A stretch of DNA of 64,000 nt from Taeniopygia guttata (GCF_048771995.1 NC_133024.1:28040001-28104000); one strand, 5' to 3'; positions 22,349 to 36,025 are shown, counted from the stretch's first letter. Notes: a model not told the origin generated them from the sequence alone. Numbers and translations are program-made.

Positions 22349-25300
22349 TTATTTCTTCTTCCTCTCCTGGGAACAGCGAGGGCAGAACCTGTTAGAAAAG
22401 GAAGTACAAAGCCAACATTTAGGGCATGACATGATTCTGAAGTGCATGGTCCCAAAAGACCTTTTCCAAGGTCCCTGACAAAGCCTTAATTCAAATTTTC
22501 CTTTTAATTGTGTATATGTAGTACTTTTCCCCCTGCCACCAAGGACCTCTGCTTTCCAAAGGTCAAATGGCCCCCCAAGTTGCTTCACTCACCATTTTCC
22601 TCTTGGTTTTGTTGTCAGACCCACACAGGCAAAATGAAACCATTCAATGGAACACTGTTGGGATGAAGAGCAGCCAGTTAAAGAGAAGTAAGCTTCCTTT
22701 TGAAATTGTTGCTTTTCCCAGCATTTAACCACAAATGCTGAAATCCCTAGCATTGATCAAGGATTGAATACTCATACCCAACCTACACACCGTTAGCAAG
22801 GAGAATTCCCCCTCTCCCTTGCTAAGTTTAGGGACAAGAAAACATTTTAAGGAATACCCTGAAGAGAGAGGCACTTCAGAGGTCATTGCCAGCCACACCT
22901 CTGCCCATCCCAACGACCTGAGGTAAGCCCTCTCCTTGTCACTACTTGCTGTCCCAGGGCCCACCTGAGCAGGACAAGACTTTCCATGCAAGACTCCACT
23001 CTGTTCCCCCCCATTTCCACCATGTGCAGGCTCTTACATCTGGGTTGTCACAGCCAATCATCTCCCCATAGGAGACCTGGTGGCAGAGGCAGTAAGTGGG
23101 CTCATTGGGGTCCACGGGCATATCCAGTACATCCGAGGGGTGCACATTTCCAAAGGTGACAGAAGGCATCCCATACTCTGTGCTACTGCAGGACAGGAAT
23201 AAAGTAAGTCAGGAAAGTAACTGGCTCTGCGTACCTTCATATGTCCCAAGACAAGTGTCCTTGCTTGCCAGAGACAGATACTTCTCTTGTTTAAGTACAT
23301 ACACCCAAGGGGACCTGTTTTCCCCATCAACCCACACTCCCCTGAAAGAATAAAGAAGTTTCCTTCCTCTTGCTTCCCAAGAAGGGTCAGAGGACACACA
23401 GTTCCAGTCTGGGGATCTCAGGAAAGCCTGGCTAGGCCTGCCTTGCTCTGATTTCTAGTGCTCTTCTCATTCCCTCAAGTCCCTTAAACACTTACGTGCG
23501 GACGAGCTTCAATTTCTTTTGGGCAGTTTTTGGTGCTTCCTCATCAGAGTTTTTCCCTTTAGAGCGAGCGCGGGCAGCTTTTTTCTCTTTCTGGGCTCGG
23601 CCCTCTGGTAAGAAGAGAAAAAGGTGTTGCATCTGTCACCCCACCAGAACAGACGCCTGACAGTGACAACCTCTGCAGCACTAAAATACACTCCTGCTTT
23701 GGAATGTATATTGGCTTTGGGCCGTGCACCCCATCTTCTTTTATCTCACGGCCTTGTATACGCTGACACAAGAGCAGCCCAGGCCACCATCTTTTTACCT
23801 GTCCTTCAGACTCCAGCGCAACAGTCTTTGATCTGCACCACTCCAGTACCTGCCTTCATCCCCACCACTTCCACAGTCACTTGGCTGCCTCCTGAATCAA
23901 TCTGCAGCCCAGTGGTGGTACTCACTCTTCTTGCCCTTGCTGGAAGAACTGTCATAGTCACTCGACTCTATCTGCTTCTCCTTCAGGTCTGCTTCAAAGC
24001 GAGCGAGGTCTGTGTCCAGCCGCCGGATGTGCTTATCCACCTGCAAAGACAGCAGTGGCCAGGGGTTACCACAGGACACAGCCCAGGCAGGCACAGAGAG
24101 GACAAAGAGGGGACAAAGGGGCAGGGACTTGCACTGAAGAGCTGAAGAGCGAGAGTGGGCATGGCCTAAAAATGAGAGATGAGGGCCTTCCGAGATGGAT
24201 GACTTTAATTTGGGTGTTCACATGGTAAGCACGAGACACTTCCCTTCATACCATCTCGTAGGTCTGCATAGCCAGCTGAACCTTGTCGTCCCCAAATTCC
24301 TTGCACTTTCCATAGGCCTCCTGGATTTGCTTGAGAAGCCCCAGCTTTTCCTCTGAAGACAAAGTCCGTGCATTGCTGATATACTCCGTGGCCAACTTAT
24401 CAATCTCTGACTTGAGGTCTGAAAGAAATGAAACATTAAATACAAAAACACCACACACACCACAAGTGCCCTCCATCAGGAGAGACTGAATGACTGGAGC
24501 AGCTCCAGGCCTCCTCCCCTGCCTGGAGATCCCCATGACAAAGGCAAAGCAAAGCAAAGTTGGTCAAGCTACAAACTCCTTGTCTTGGCAACAAAACCAT
24601 CCCTGATCCTCACCTTCTGTCCTCTGATCCAGATCTCGCATGAGCTGGAAGTTTCTCTGTAATTCAAATGGCAGGTTCTCAATACCTGCAGAGAAAGGAG
24701 AATACATGGAGAAATCAGGTTCTTGTCCACGATGCCAAGGCAGGAACAAAGCTAACCAATAAAACACACCCCCCTGGTGCACATCCGCCTGCTTCCATTT
24801 GTTGCTGGCCCCAAAGGAGACAGACTATAAAAATGTGATATATTTAATGCAGAAGCATAGTTCTAGAATACATATTAGTTAGCAGAAAACTGCTGCCATG
24901 CAGAAAGGTCCACACTAAGAAAGCAGAAACCCAAAATCTGTAATGAGTGTCAGTCATTATAATACAATGTCTCCATCTGAAAATTCCACTCAGTAACGAA
25001 AAAAACACCACAACAGCTGGTAAATAAAGCCATTTAGTTGTTTCTACACAAGGATGTAAAAATTAAGCTGATCAAATGCTAGTTCACTGGAAGGTGAGTC
25101 TGTTTAATGCATTCATTTAACATACAGGGGACAGCAGACACTTTGGGCAGAGCAAAGATCAAGTCTGAGATGGGATGGGGAACAGAGAGCAGTCTTAACC
25201 CCTCGTGACGTGTAACTTGTTGTGCCTTCTGCACTGTCATCTCAGTGTGGTGTGTCCAACACCTGGAAGGATGCCACACATTGTGCATAATAAACATTTG

Positions 25301-28300
25301 TAGGGCTCTGAATGAGCAATGTGAAGTTGATAGTCAATTAATTTTCAATGCACTATGCTACTCAGCCCCCAGGCATCACCAGATGCTCAACTGGCAAAGC
25401 TGGTAAAAACAATTCTCATTTTTCCATGCCTGCCTAATTAAAATGAGATCTAGTGTCACTGCATTAACCTGAAGTCTAAGCCTGATTACTGTCACCTTTA
25501 TACCTAATAAAAATAATAAATCTCTCTTGAAAGTTTAAAAAAGAAGGTGTTGGGGAAAGCTCTTCAAAAAAACAACAGAAGCATGTCTGAGCTTCCTGAA
25601 CTCGCTCTGCAGCTCACATGGAGTGCAACTGGAGGTGTGTCTGCCATGACCAAAGCTGTCCAACACATCAGTCCAGGCAGCAATCTCTACTTTCTCTGCA
25701 CGTATTTCTACAGCAATTAATGCTTTTCCACTTCTCTGAAGAACAACCAGTTGAGAGGAAGGATTCTGTATGCAAGAGGAAGGTTTTAACAAGTTTTAAC
25801 AAGTACTACATAACAGGACATGAAAATAATTCCTGTAAGAAGTAAAACCAAGTGTGGGCTTTGCTGAGCACAAGTTGTTCCTTTTACTTAGATTTTTGCC
25901 CAAACAACATCATAAGAAGTTACATACAGAATCCTTAGGAACAATCAAGCTGCTGCTTCAACTGATTTCTGCTGCCATTTCTGATTTAGTAACCTGAGAA
26001 ATGCTCAGATAGTAGCTGTCCTTGAGTACCCAGGTACATCATCCACAGCACATACACTGCATTGAAGGACAGTTAGCAGCACAAATTCAAATTCTGAAAA
26101 ATTATTAAGTGGCAAAATTAAGTCTGTAGACACATCCTGAATTTGATACTTCCGTGTTTGTTCAGCATGACAAACTTCACACAAGGTTTAAGCAGCTGAC
26201 TATGGATTACATCCCTACGGTTCGAAAAAGAATCTTAGAACACGACGGGGACACAATGCTGAAAATTATTATTGCTTATAGAGGGAGCTTATGGCAGGGA
26301 TGAAATTCAGCTTGGGAATCTAGAGACCATGCCTTTTCCCCTCCTGCAATCCCCAGCCTCATCAACTCTAAACCTTTCAATTTATACAGCAAATGAAACA
26401 TGGGTCATACTGCAGCACGCTGCTTTTCATTCCTCTCCAAAGCACCCGCTGCAGAAGACAAGACAGGTATCCTCTAGAGGAAAACAGAAGCTCTTCCTGC
26501 ACTGCACACAATATGTCAAATTTATATTGAGTTTATTAATCCTGGAAGATCACAGCTTCTAAATTCTGGACTTTGTGGTTTTTAGAAAAGATTAATGTAA
26601 TATCTTTTTCTCTTCTGAAAAGGACAGATGGTAAAAGCACAAATTCCACCAGGTACTGTCAGCTTTCCCTCAGCAGGGCTAGAAACCTTTAGATAGAGCA
26701 AGCTCCTGAGCCAGCACAAAAACCAGTAGGATGCTACTGTGTGGGCAGAACACCCCCACACGAGGTTAGGGTCACATTTCACAGTGATATTCTTGCACCA
26801 GGAAAAACTCGAGCAGTTTGATTCGGCTACACAACCTGAAAGGAACTGTGCTCTAGTTTTTACAGCCATCACTGATGCTAGCACATGCCCTTGTCTGGAC
26901 AGTATCTGTCTGTCTTGTCTGTTCAGCCTTGTCTGCTCAGCCTATGCCCCTCGCCCTTGAGAGCCCCTCTCTCCCCAGAGCCTGCTCCCCTCAGCCAGAG
27001 CAGTGGCTCCCCTCTTTGTTCCCAGCCTCCTGGTGGCTCTTGCAGTGTGGGGAGAGCCGTCACCTGCCTCTGGCTCTGGCTGAGCTGATGAGACAAACCC
27101 CTGTCAGCTGAATTCCTTCCCTGCTAAAACCAACAAAATGATTTCCTAAAACCACAGCAAAACATTTCACTCTGCAAATCTATTACTGGACAAATGTTCT
27201 GCCACTGCTTCGTCAATAAACGGAGAAAATGAAACAAGTGACAGTACAGTGACTTTATAATCAGAACTTTATAATACAAAGATACTTTATCTGTTCAACT
27301 GAACATGGAAGGAAGCTGAGCAGACCATTACAAATTATGATCCAGAGAGTCTGGCAATAACAAAAAGCATAACAAGATAAAGCTGCAGATAAGCAAGTTA
27401 TAACTGAGCAACAAACTATTTGTATGGTACATAACTTAATCTAGCTGTGGGGATGTTTTCTACTATCTGCAGTTTAATTCCAAAGCTCTTGCATAGCCTT
27501 AAACAGAAGTGATTCTCTGCATCACAGAATTTATCAGAGGGGCCAGAACACCTGCTGAAATTGCTTGACCTGTGCAGTGCTGGTTACCAGACATTATCAC
27601 TCTCTGAGTGCCATTAAAAAAAAAATTAGATTTGAGCCTCCATTTCCTCATTCCTACCACCACACTTTTCCTCACTATTTCTAAAATCATTCATGTTATT
27701 TAAGTAATTTCATTTCCTCCTGCTTTTCTCCTTTTTTTTCCTCTACAATTAATTTTTCTTTTTCATCTTAGTAAGATTCACCTAAAATTATCATGACTAA
27801 TACTATCTATCATAAAATACCCACGTAATTCCCAGATTATGAAACTGATAATTGTAAAGAAAGAACACCCTAGAGGCATCTTTGATCACTAGAGAAGAGT
27901 GATGATAGGACTGACAGGAAAAAAAGGAAAAGCAAAGCCCTCTTTCCATACAAATGGCACAGCAGCAGGAGAGGAACAGGAGGATGGTGAAAATGTACAA
28001 GGAAGAAAGTGCTAGCAAGGCCAGCAGCTTGGCCCAAAGCACGGGCTGGCATTAATGCAACTGTGTCACAGAATCACAGAATGGGTAAGCCTGGAAGGGA
28101 CCACAGTGGGTCATCTGGTCCAACTTCCTTGCTCAAGCAGGGTCATCCCAGTGCACATGGCACAGGACTGCCTCCAGACAGTTCTGGAATATCTGCAGAG
28201 AGGGAGGCACCACAACCTGAATGGGGGAATCCCTTCTAGTGCTTGGTCACCCACATAGTAAAGAAGTTCTTCCTCATACTCAGGTGGAGCTTCCTGTTCA

Positions 28301-31300
28301 TCAGTTTCTGCCCAGTGCCCCGTGCCCTAGTGCTTGGCACCACGGAGAAGAGCCTGGATCCACCTCAGCACCCTCCCTGCAGATACTTGTGGCACTGGTG
28401 AGCCCCCTCTCAGCCATCTCTTCTAAAGGCTAAACAGGCCCAGCTTCCTCAGCCTTTCCACACAAGAGAGATGCTCTAGTCTCCAAATCATCCTCGTTCC
28501 CCTCTGCTGGACAGGCTCCAGGAGCTCCATGTCTCTCTTGGACTGAGGAGCTGAGAACTGGACATTGCACCCCAGAGGAGCCTCACCAGGGCTGAGTAGA
28601 TGGGCAGGATCCCTGTCTCGACCTGCTGGCAATGCTTTTCCTCATGGACTCATTGCACAGATCCATACAGAAGTCTGGTGCAGCCCTACTGATTCCTTTC
28701 ATTGTATGATCATCCCAAAAATCACTGGTGCAGCTCTATCAGTGAATTTTTTGCATGCCTTTCTTTTCTTACCTTGTTTTCATTTCCGATCATAAGCTAA
28801 AATCTCTCTACCTACCTTCATCTTTTCTCCCTTCAAATGTTATCCCTTCACTAAGCCCATTCTTCTTTCATCTCTTTTATTCTCCTCTTTCCTTGTCATT
28901 CTTTCCCTTGTTCATTCTTCCACACACATCCATAACCATGCTGTCTTCTCCCTTAGGAACCACACACTCTCTCTCCAGAAGACAGAATCCAACACCACTT
29001 TTTTCCCTCTCCAATAATTATTATTTTATTTACTTCTTTTTAGAAACACACGTGGGCTGTCAGGTGCAGGCAACTGATATTTAAACTTCAGCTGCTTAAC
29101 TCAGATGTTAACTGTGACACACAAATGCAGAGAGCAGGCCTACACAGCCTGGTAACTTCAATTGTACTTCAATCCTCCGCAGCACGCCTGTGCTGTGCCA
29201 AACAATGGATTTGTGCTGCCCAAAGTCCTAAAAACACATCAATAGCACCAGGGACCATCCAAACACACAGTACCTTTCCCAAGACATCTGTTCACCCACC
29301 ATGTTTAGATGCATGTTTAAATTTTATTAAAAAATGGGAAAAGACATTTTGGAACATAACCACAGTTGCTTTATTGAACAGCTTAGATTTCAGCAAACAC
29401 TTTAGACACCACATTGCTGAAGGCAATTAAAAAAAATCCTGCTTGTGCCATGGACTGCCACAATGACAGGGTAAGTTCTTTACCCCACGGGACTGCAAAC
29501 TGGCTGGGATCTTGCTGGGGAAGCACACTGGGCTTTTTGGTATTCCACGGTTCTCATAATTTTGCAGCACTTGAAGTACACTGCAGGACAACTGTCTTGC
29601 AGCTATCTTCAGGAGCTTCCTTGCTCCCTCATTAGGGGCAGGGTGTCTTTTATATCCCTCCTTTCAGAGTGTATCACCCTTTTAAACTACTGCTTCTACA
29701 CTGTCCTGCGTTCTCAAGTAGTCAATCACCTTCCTACACAGGTATTTATTGAAACTTTTACACTAACACCTTTATTGAAATTGATGCTTGAGCACAATAT
29801 ATCCTTTTCCCTCTATTCAGAGACAGCTCAGCCCTGCTGCAATAAAACATTCTAACCTGTACCATTATCCTCACAACACCTTGGTAAGGGACAACCCTAC
29901 CTACAGTTTTACAAAGAGGGTGCTTAGGTGCATGGCAGACTGATTTAGCTACAGCCAGACAGGAATTCTGCAGCCATATCACATATTCCAAGCTCTGGGC
30001 CAATGCACTGCACACCAGTCCACCCAAGCACATCTGCTTCAGACACTGCCCAAAGAAATGGGCACAGTCAGCAGTGACAGTGACAGTCAGCCATGGAAAC
30101 CCAATACTCCCCCAAAGTGGGGGCCCATTTCTTAGGAAGGGAGGGCTCTTTTTGTTGTCTTACTAGAGTAGCTCAATGCTACAGCAGCCACAGGCAAGAT
30201 AGCAGGGAATGTTGGTAAGTGTCAGAAAAGGGATCTTTATTGCTAAAGATCAACCATGATTTGAAAAGCTAGGAGGGCTTGGAAGACTGACACAATGAAT
30301 GAGACCCACAACATTCCTGGCATTTCCAGCCTGCCACAGACCTCCAAAGGCAGGGACAACCATCAAGGAGACCACAGGGCTGTTTGCCAAAACAATGACA
30401 TCAGATTTGCAGTTGGGTAAGTGAAGAACTAGAGAAAACACAGCCTGCTTTGCCATGTAAAGCAGCTCCAATAAAAATATCAGCCAACAACAAAACCAAT
30501 TCTAAATGAATTGGTCATTAAATGTATCAGCTCAGTGTGGGCTGTGCCAGTAGCTTTCACACAGAAACAAATGATGCCTATGAATCACCAAATTCTCTCC
30601 CCTGCATGAAATCTTTTGTAATTTTCCATAGATCATGTGTGGTGCATCACAGGTATAACTAATCCAAAATCTCTGTAAGGTGAAAGGCATCTTTCACTAC
30701 GCTAGGACAGTGACAAATAGAGAAATGATTTATTAAGACACTCACATTTCTGAAGAATGATGTGAGAAACAGTAGAGGCAGGGACAGGGGTACGGCTGCA
30801 TGCTACATTGGGGAGGGGATAAGAGTAATGAAGTAGGGAATGCAAGAGATAAAAGAACTGTTGGGGAAATTGGAACATAGCCAGGTCTGGGAAGGAAACA
30901 AGGGCTTGCCTACAGCAATTTCCAACATCACACCCATGTCCTCTAAGAGCTTTAGGGTGATACTCATCACACTCTAATCTGATGAATCCATACAGAAGAA
31001 AATCCAGGCAGATGTAGCCATTCTGAAAGAAAAATCCTATTTTATTGCTAATGTTATCAAGGAATGAAAGGACAATCCCATGCCAGTTGTAGGAGAAAGA
31101 TGACTTCCATGAGGACATGTACTGCTTCTATTGCTCTGTGCTTATGCTGGCTTAAGTCTTCTAGCAGCAACTGGAAGCCCAGAACTGGTGCATCTCTATG
31201 TGCCTACTGACAAATGCAAACAGAAGGAGCAAAGGAAACTCGATGTCTCCCTAACCAACATAAAAAAAAGGGAAAAACCCAACTACATAGCACCAAGTTA

Positions 31301-34300
31301 ACTTACCAGCTGAGGCCTCCTCACCTAAGCCTGTCATCTCCATCACTCCCTGCACAGAGGTAGACATGTCCCAGTGCCTGCTCCTGAACAGCTCCTGCCT
31401 GGTGGCCTCCAAGGCACCAGAAGTAATATAACACAGCCATCTGAGCAGCCTGGCCTGTGACATCCTTCTGCCACTCCAGCCCACCAAGGTTACCTGCTGC
31501 TCTTGCTGCTCATGACTCTCCCAAATGCTGAGGTCTAGTTTAGATGAAATGCTGGCTTTAGTTCCTTAGGGAAGACAGAAACAGTTCTTGTTGTTGAGGG
31601 GAGGTACACACCTTGGTATGTTGCTGTAAAAGATTATTCATGTGTTGTCACAAAGTACATGTACTTTATTCTGGCACCCATTAGGAGGGTGAACAGGGAA
31701 GCACTGATGGCAGAAAACACAGGTGGTTGCACAGCAGCTCCCTCTACTATAAAGACAATCCCTACACTCATGGCAGGTTCACATATAAACAGAGACTTGA
31801 TTGGGGACTATTTTCTGTGTGCTTCAACGTCTTTCACAAACGAAAACTTTAAACTTCCAAACACAAAGAAAACTCAGGGTTTGCATCTCACCTTCTAGAA
31901 AACCTGTATGAATCACATTATCCCTTTCTGCCCCTCAAAGCCTCCACAGCAATACTTCCAACCTTATACGAGGGCCAACACTGAGCCAAACACAGTAACT
32001 CAAGCTTGAGCAAGCACAAATTCTTCTCATGAGTCTTTATGTACATTCTATCTTTTAATCACAAAACACTGTTTTCTTCCTCCTTCTTCTTCCACTCCTT
32101 TCTACATCTCTAACTCCTTTGCACCCACAGGTTTCCCCTTACTAAAGCTGCACTCCGTTACTGCTTGAGGAAAAGCAGTTTTTTATCTTGCTTTCTCCCC
32201 TCAAAACCAGGCATAGAATGGTTTAGAAACCAGGAAGAGGACAATATTTGAAGACATGGAAATCTTCTTATGTTTAAATTCAGCCACTGGAGAAAAAGAA
32301 AAGTGGAACAAGACACACTCCTCTTCTCCCATTCCCTGAGTCCTTTGGCTCAATAGGTAGGATGAAGGAATGAAGGTGATCAGAGTAGAACAAGATATGG
32401 AGTTTCTCTGTCAGGATGCTCATTACAGAAGGAATACTTGTATTTTTCTGCTGCAAAAGCATCTGCCAAGAGCATAACAGATTTCAGACAGATCTGCTTT
32501 GTAATTAACAGCTTAAAGCCAAGGAAAAGGGCATGCCTAATCCTAGGTCTAAACCCAGTTTCAATTTACAGGAAGGACTTGAAAGCTGCTGAAATACCCG
32601 ACCTAAGAAGCTTCTAAATAATTTTTCCTAACTCTTCTTAACTTGGCTAGTCCACAGAAAAATCATGGAAAAGAATTTTAGATATCTAAAGTAGAGGGCT
32701 CAAAATATATGAACTGAAGCCAATTGGGGCTGTATGCCTGACTTTGTCAGACTGCTCATGCAGTTTTTAATACAGTTTTTAATTACCTACTCACATGATG
32801 TTTCATACACGGTGTTTCTCATTCCCAGTGACTGAGCACTGATTCAAAGTTTTATTTTATTCTCTCTGCTCAGTAGAGTCACATGCTCATACCCAGAGCT
32901 CAATCTGAAATCTGACTTTGTAATGAGCTTTTCAAGGTGTTTACTATTGTGACAATAAAGTGTTTTCTCAATGCTGCAGTGGAGTGGCCCATTTCCCTCA
33001 CCAACAGAATGAAGGCCAAGAGATTTACTGAGGCCAAGAGATTAAAGCCAAGAAGGCCAGCTAATTACAAACCCTCCTCTCGAAATGTGCAAAAATGCTT
33101 CACAGCATGATTTCTCAGAATTATCTGTCCAAGGCAGACTCCAGCTGCAGCTATAAGCATTCTGCACATCTGCTCCTCTGACTAAAAATTTCCACTCTTA
33201 ATCTGAGGGAAGCACAATCCAAGCAAGGAAAACCTGTACAAAGTGGGACTCACGACATAAAAAAACCCCCACCAAACTCACTTTGTCAGAGTGATGTTCA
33301 GTTGCTTCAAACAGGAGGCCACCTTTTTTCTTCCTACAGTTTTCACTAATTCCTCACAAACCTTCTTTATTCAAAGATATGAAGAGGTCCTACAAATAAC
33401 TGCCCTCTTTCATCCCACATTCCTCATTCATTCCCTGAGCAGATCCAGACAGACAACCATAGGAAAGAGAATTTCTGTGGGAAGATAAAAGACATTCAAC
33501 TGAAAACTGTGTCTGCAAGAGCACTATACTACTAAAAGAATTCAGTTTCAAGGCACATATGTAAATTAAGAATTAGACACTTTTTATAGGAGATGACCAA
33601 AAGTTCTGGACTATTTATTTCTATCAAAATTCAGGAAGTTTTAGGATATAAGTGAACTATTTTAAAACAGAACAGAATGTTTTTAAAATACTGAAATAAT
33701 GTGGGGAAAAAAGGGAAGCAGCAAGAAGGAAACTGAATGCTGTCAGTCAGTTAGCATCAAGAAGAAGACTTGTGTCTAAAATGCTGTATGGATTTTCACA
33801 GTCAGGGTTCAGGCAGAAGGCCAGGAGAGGAGAGCAGGCTTAGAGCAGAACAATATGGGTAATTAGAAATATATGCTATTACCTATCAGCAGCCTAACTT
33901 CCTGAAGACTGTGGTGGGTGCACTTTGATGCCAAGTATCACAATACATATATGCTTTCCTGAAAGGAATCTAGAATAACCACAGAGAGTGTCTTATGACT
34001 AGCTAATAACAGCAAGTCATGTTGCACCAGACAAAACTGAAAAAGGCCTTAGAGATCTAATTGTAAGTAAAAAAGGCTAAACCATCAGAACAAGGAATGT
34101 TTTGTTTTTCCTAAACTCCTTGTAACCAGATACTTTTAAGGACTTTTAGACTGTGCAAATCATTTTCATTATATTTTTTTAGCAAGACACCTCAACAATA
34201 ACAGTAACTCTCCTGTATTAATGTCCACCTTCAACAGGACAAGAATCTCTAATCCAATTGCAGGACCACAAATCTCAGCTGAGAGAGAAGACTTTGGCAT

Positions 34301-35825
34301 TTCCTCTGCATGCCTGTGTAAGAGAGGAAGAGAAGCTCCCAGGATGGCTGATTTTAATTGACTGTGATGACATGATCCAGAGGTGTTTGGCAGGAGTATT
34401 CTCCACCCACCAACCTTCCCTTCTTTCCAACTGTGTACCTACAGTACCTCTCCACACTCAGAGCTCATCCTGCTCGTCTCTGCTCACCACCTGCAGACCC
34501 CAGGCTTTTGCTGCTTTATCTCTGCTCTGCAGCTCTTACCCAAAATACACCCCCTGCCCTGGCAGCAGGAAAGCCCTGCACCCCCCTGTGCACTTACTCC
34601 TTGTTCATCTGCTTCTTTCCCCTCATTCCCAACCCTTGTCCTCCCAGCTGAGGAACCTCAGTCAACTGCAGCCTTCTACAGCAGAGTGAGAACTGCACAA
34701 GAACACAAATCTTTGCTCCTCTCCAGCCGGCCTCTTCATTCAACTCTTCTTCCTGGCTTTTGCCTCCTTCCTTGCACCTCATAGATCCTTGCCTGTTCAC
34801 AACTGCAGCTTCTTTTCAGCTTTCACTGAAATTTGTTATAGTTCTTGAACATCTTTAGAGACATTTCCTTTCTTAAAGACAAAAGGAACACTGAAGATGC
34901 AAGGAACGAGACACCCTGTGTCCATATCAGCACCATATCATTTCTCTGCTGGAAGAAACCCGGTGTAACAGGACACCTGAAGAGCCAAACTCCATTTTTT
35001 CCCATGCATATGCAAGCAGACAGTGCGAGATTTAACTGGCTGGGTACAGTGAAGCAGAAGACACATTGCCAGAACCGCCCAGCTTTAAACACACCATCCC
35101 GTGAACATCCTCCCGTCTATAGTGCCAACACCAGATCAGCAGGAAAATGTGAGAACAGCATTCCTCAAATAACAGGTTATTCAATCTTAACTCATTAGCC
35201 CATTCATTGAGAAACAACTCCGATGGATCTGCTCGGCTATTTTAAGAACACGTGGGTACAACATGCACTGAAAGTCTCATCCCCAAAGGTCAGAGTTTGA
35301 CGAAGTTTTAAGCACCTTAAGGCAGGATGGTAAAATAAGAGGTATCATAGGAGGGCTCTGATAACGTTGCCAACTCCATTAGCATTTACAGAGCTCCTCT
35401 TCGGCCAGAAAAGCGGGGCTGCATTTGTACACTGACACCGTAGAAAGCTAACAAAACTACCGCCCCACAGATCCAAAAGTTATCTGTGGCTCGAGGTCTA
35501 TCCCTGGAACCGCTGACAGCCAAGGCCCCGCTCCCGCGAGGCGGCTGGAGCTGCACCGGGCTCCTTTCTCAGGGGACAAAGCAGCCGCGGGCTCCGGGCT
35601 CCCGCCGCAGCCGCAGCCGAGCTTTGCCCCGCGGCCGGGGCCTCTCGGCACGGCGCGGGGACCGGGCTGCGCCCGAGGGGCGGGGAGAGCCCGCGGGCGC
35701 CCTGGGCAGCGCTCGGCCCCGCCCCTCGGCCCGTGCGTGCCCCCGGGCCGGCTCGGCGGCGGCCTGGGCCCCGCCCGGCGGCTCTTACTGTCCAGGTAGT
35801 GCTCCAGGTACATCCCCGCCGCCAT
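22349..35825 (-). CDS. ING4: Inhibitor of growth protein 4, eight exons, intact
   Basis: ING4 is the histone-reader subunit of the HBO1 (KAT7) acetyltransferase complex. Coding exons in order: 35825-35789, 24685-24614, 24418-24252, 24040-23926, 23604-23496, 23185-23038, 22654-22593, 22388-22349. Borders are GT/AG, phases agree, and the total is 750 nt, 249 residues, the human length. The N-terminal ING dimer helices ([19 protein letters not shown] to about residue 105) are nearly unchanged. A basic nuclear localisation region spans about 126-150 ([20 protein letters not shown]). The PHD finger (about 196-245) has Tyr198, Cys199, [15 protein letters not shown] and WFCPRC, so the zinc ligands and the H3K4me3 aromatic pocket are present. 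The protein ends SQERKKK. Differences from human are mild (for example EYISNARTL for EYMSSARSL). Intron 1 is 11.1 kb. Confidence 0.97.
23926..24040 (-). other. ING4: ING4 exon 4 with tandem GC/GT wobble donor
   Basis: Encodes residues 93-130 ([20 protein letters not shown] onward). The end reads AAGG/GCAAGAAGA/GTGAGT. A GC dinucleotide (23,934-23,933) precedes the GT donor (23,925-23,924) by exactly seven bases, the GC(N)7GT arrangement known for wobble splicing of mammalian ING4. Using the GC donor drops nine bases in frame, removing three residues of the nuclear localisation region. Confidence 0.85.
24686..35788 (-). other. ING4: ING4 intron 1, 11.1 kb
   Basis: Mostly AT-rich unique sequence. 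It holds one minus-sense CR1 (28,067-28,650) and, beyond it, a strongly pyrimidine-rich stretch on plus (28,700-29,050). The rest shows scattered short open frames without family motifs. An open frame at 31,251-31,487 (minus) is not recognised. Confidence 0.7.
28067..28650 (-). mobile_element. CR1 LINE 3' half, sense on minus
   Basis: About 580 bases of CR1 in reverse complement. The terminal CACAGAATCACAGAATGG is followed by 3' untranslated text, then the coding C-terminus (minus frame [10 protein letters not shown] near 28,425-28,455 and the blocks ahead of it). It lies in ING4 intron 1 in the gene's orientation and is 5'-truncated. Confidence 0.93.
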
Positions 35826-36025
35826 CTTCGCCCGCACTCCGCCGCTTCCGCCGGGAGGCGCACGCGCGCGGGCCCGGAAGCGGCGCTGCCTGGCCGCGAA
35901 GCCGCTTCCGCCCGCCCGCCCCGGCGCTTCCGCCCCGCTCCCGCCGCCATTTCGGGCTCTGCGGGGCTGACCGGGGCGCTGGGGCATCGCTTCTGCGGGA
36001 AAAGCCCGAGGGAGCTGCGCCTGTC
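35455..36025 (-). promoter_or_regulatory. ING4: ING4 CpG-island promoter
   Basis: A dense GC/CpG block over exon 1 and its flank. AAGATGGCGGC (minus, 35,828-35,818) is a full YY1-type motif that includes the ING4 start codon. A second near match, AAATGGCGGC, lies at 35,952-35,943. Four CGGAAG/CTTCCG cores of ETS type lie at about 35,845, 35,876, 35,905 and 35,926. No TATA box is evident, which fits a housekeeping promoter. Nothing supports a divergent plus-strand gene. Confidence 0.8.

Noticed and set aside
26205-26235. GGTTCGAAA, resembling a tRNA B box
   Set aside because: No matching A box or cloverleaf upstream, and no terminator at the right distance.
31251-31487. 78-codon open frame on minus with an exon-like look
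   Set aside because: A donor-like GTAAG lies near 31,308, but there is no homology I can name and it does not fit the ING4 phases.
34258-34689. 143-codon open frame on plus in ING4 intron 1
   Set aside because: Low-complexity Ser/Leu/Pro composition from a CT-rich strand; no motif.
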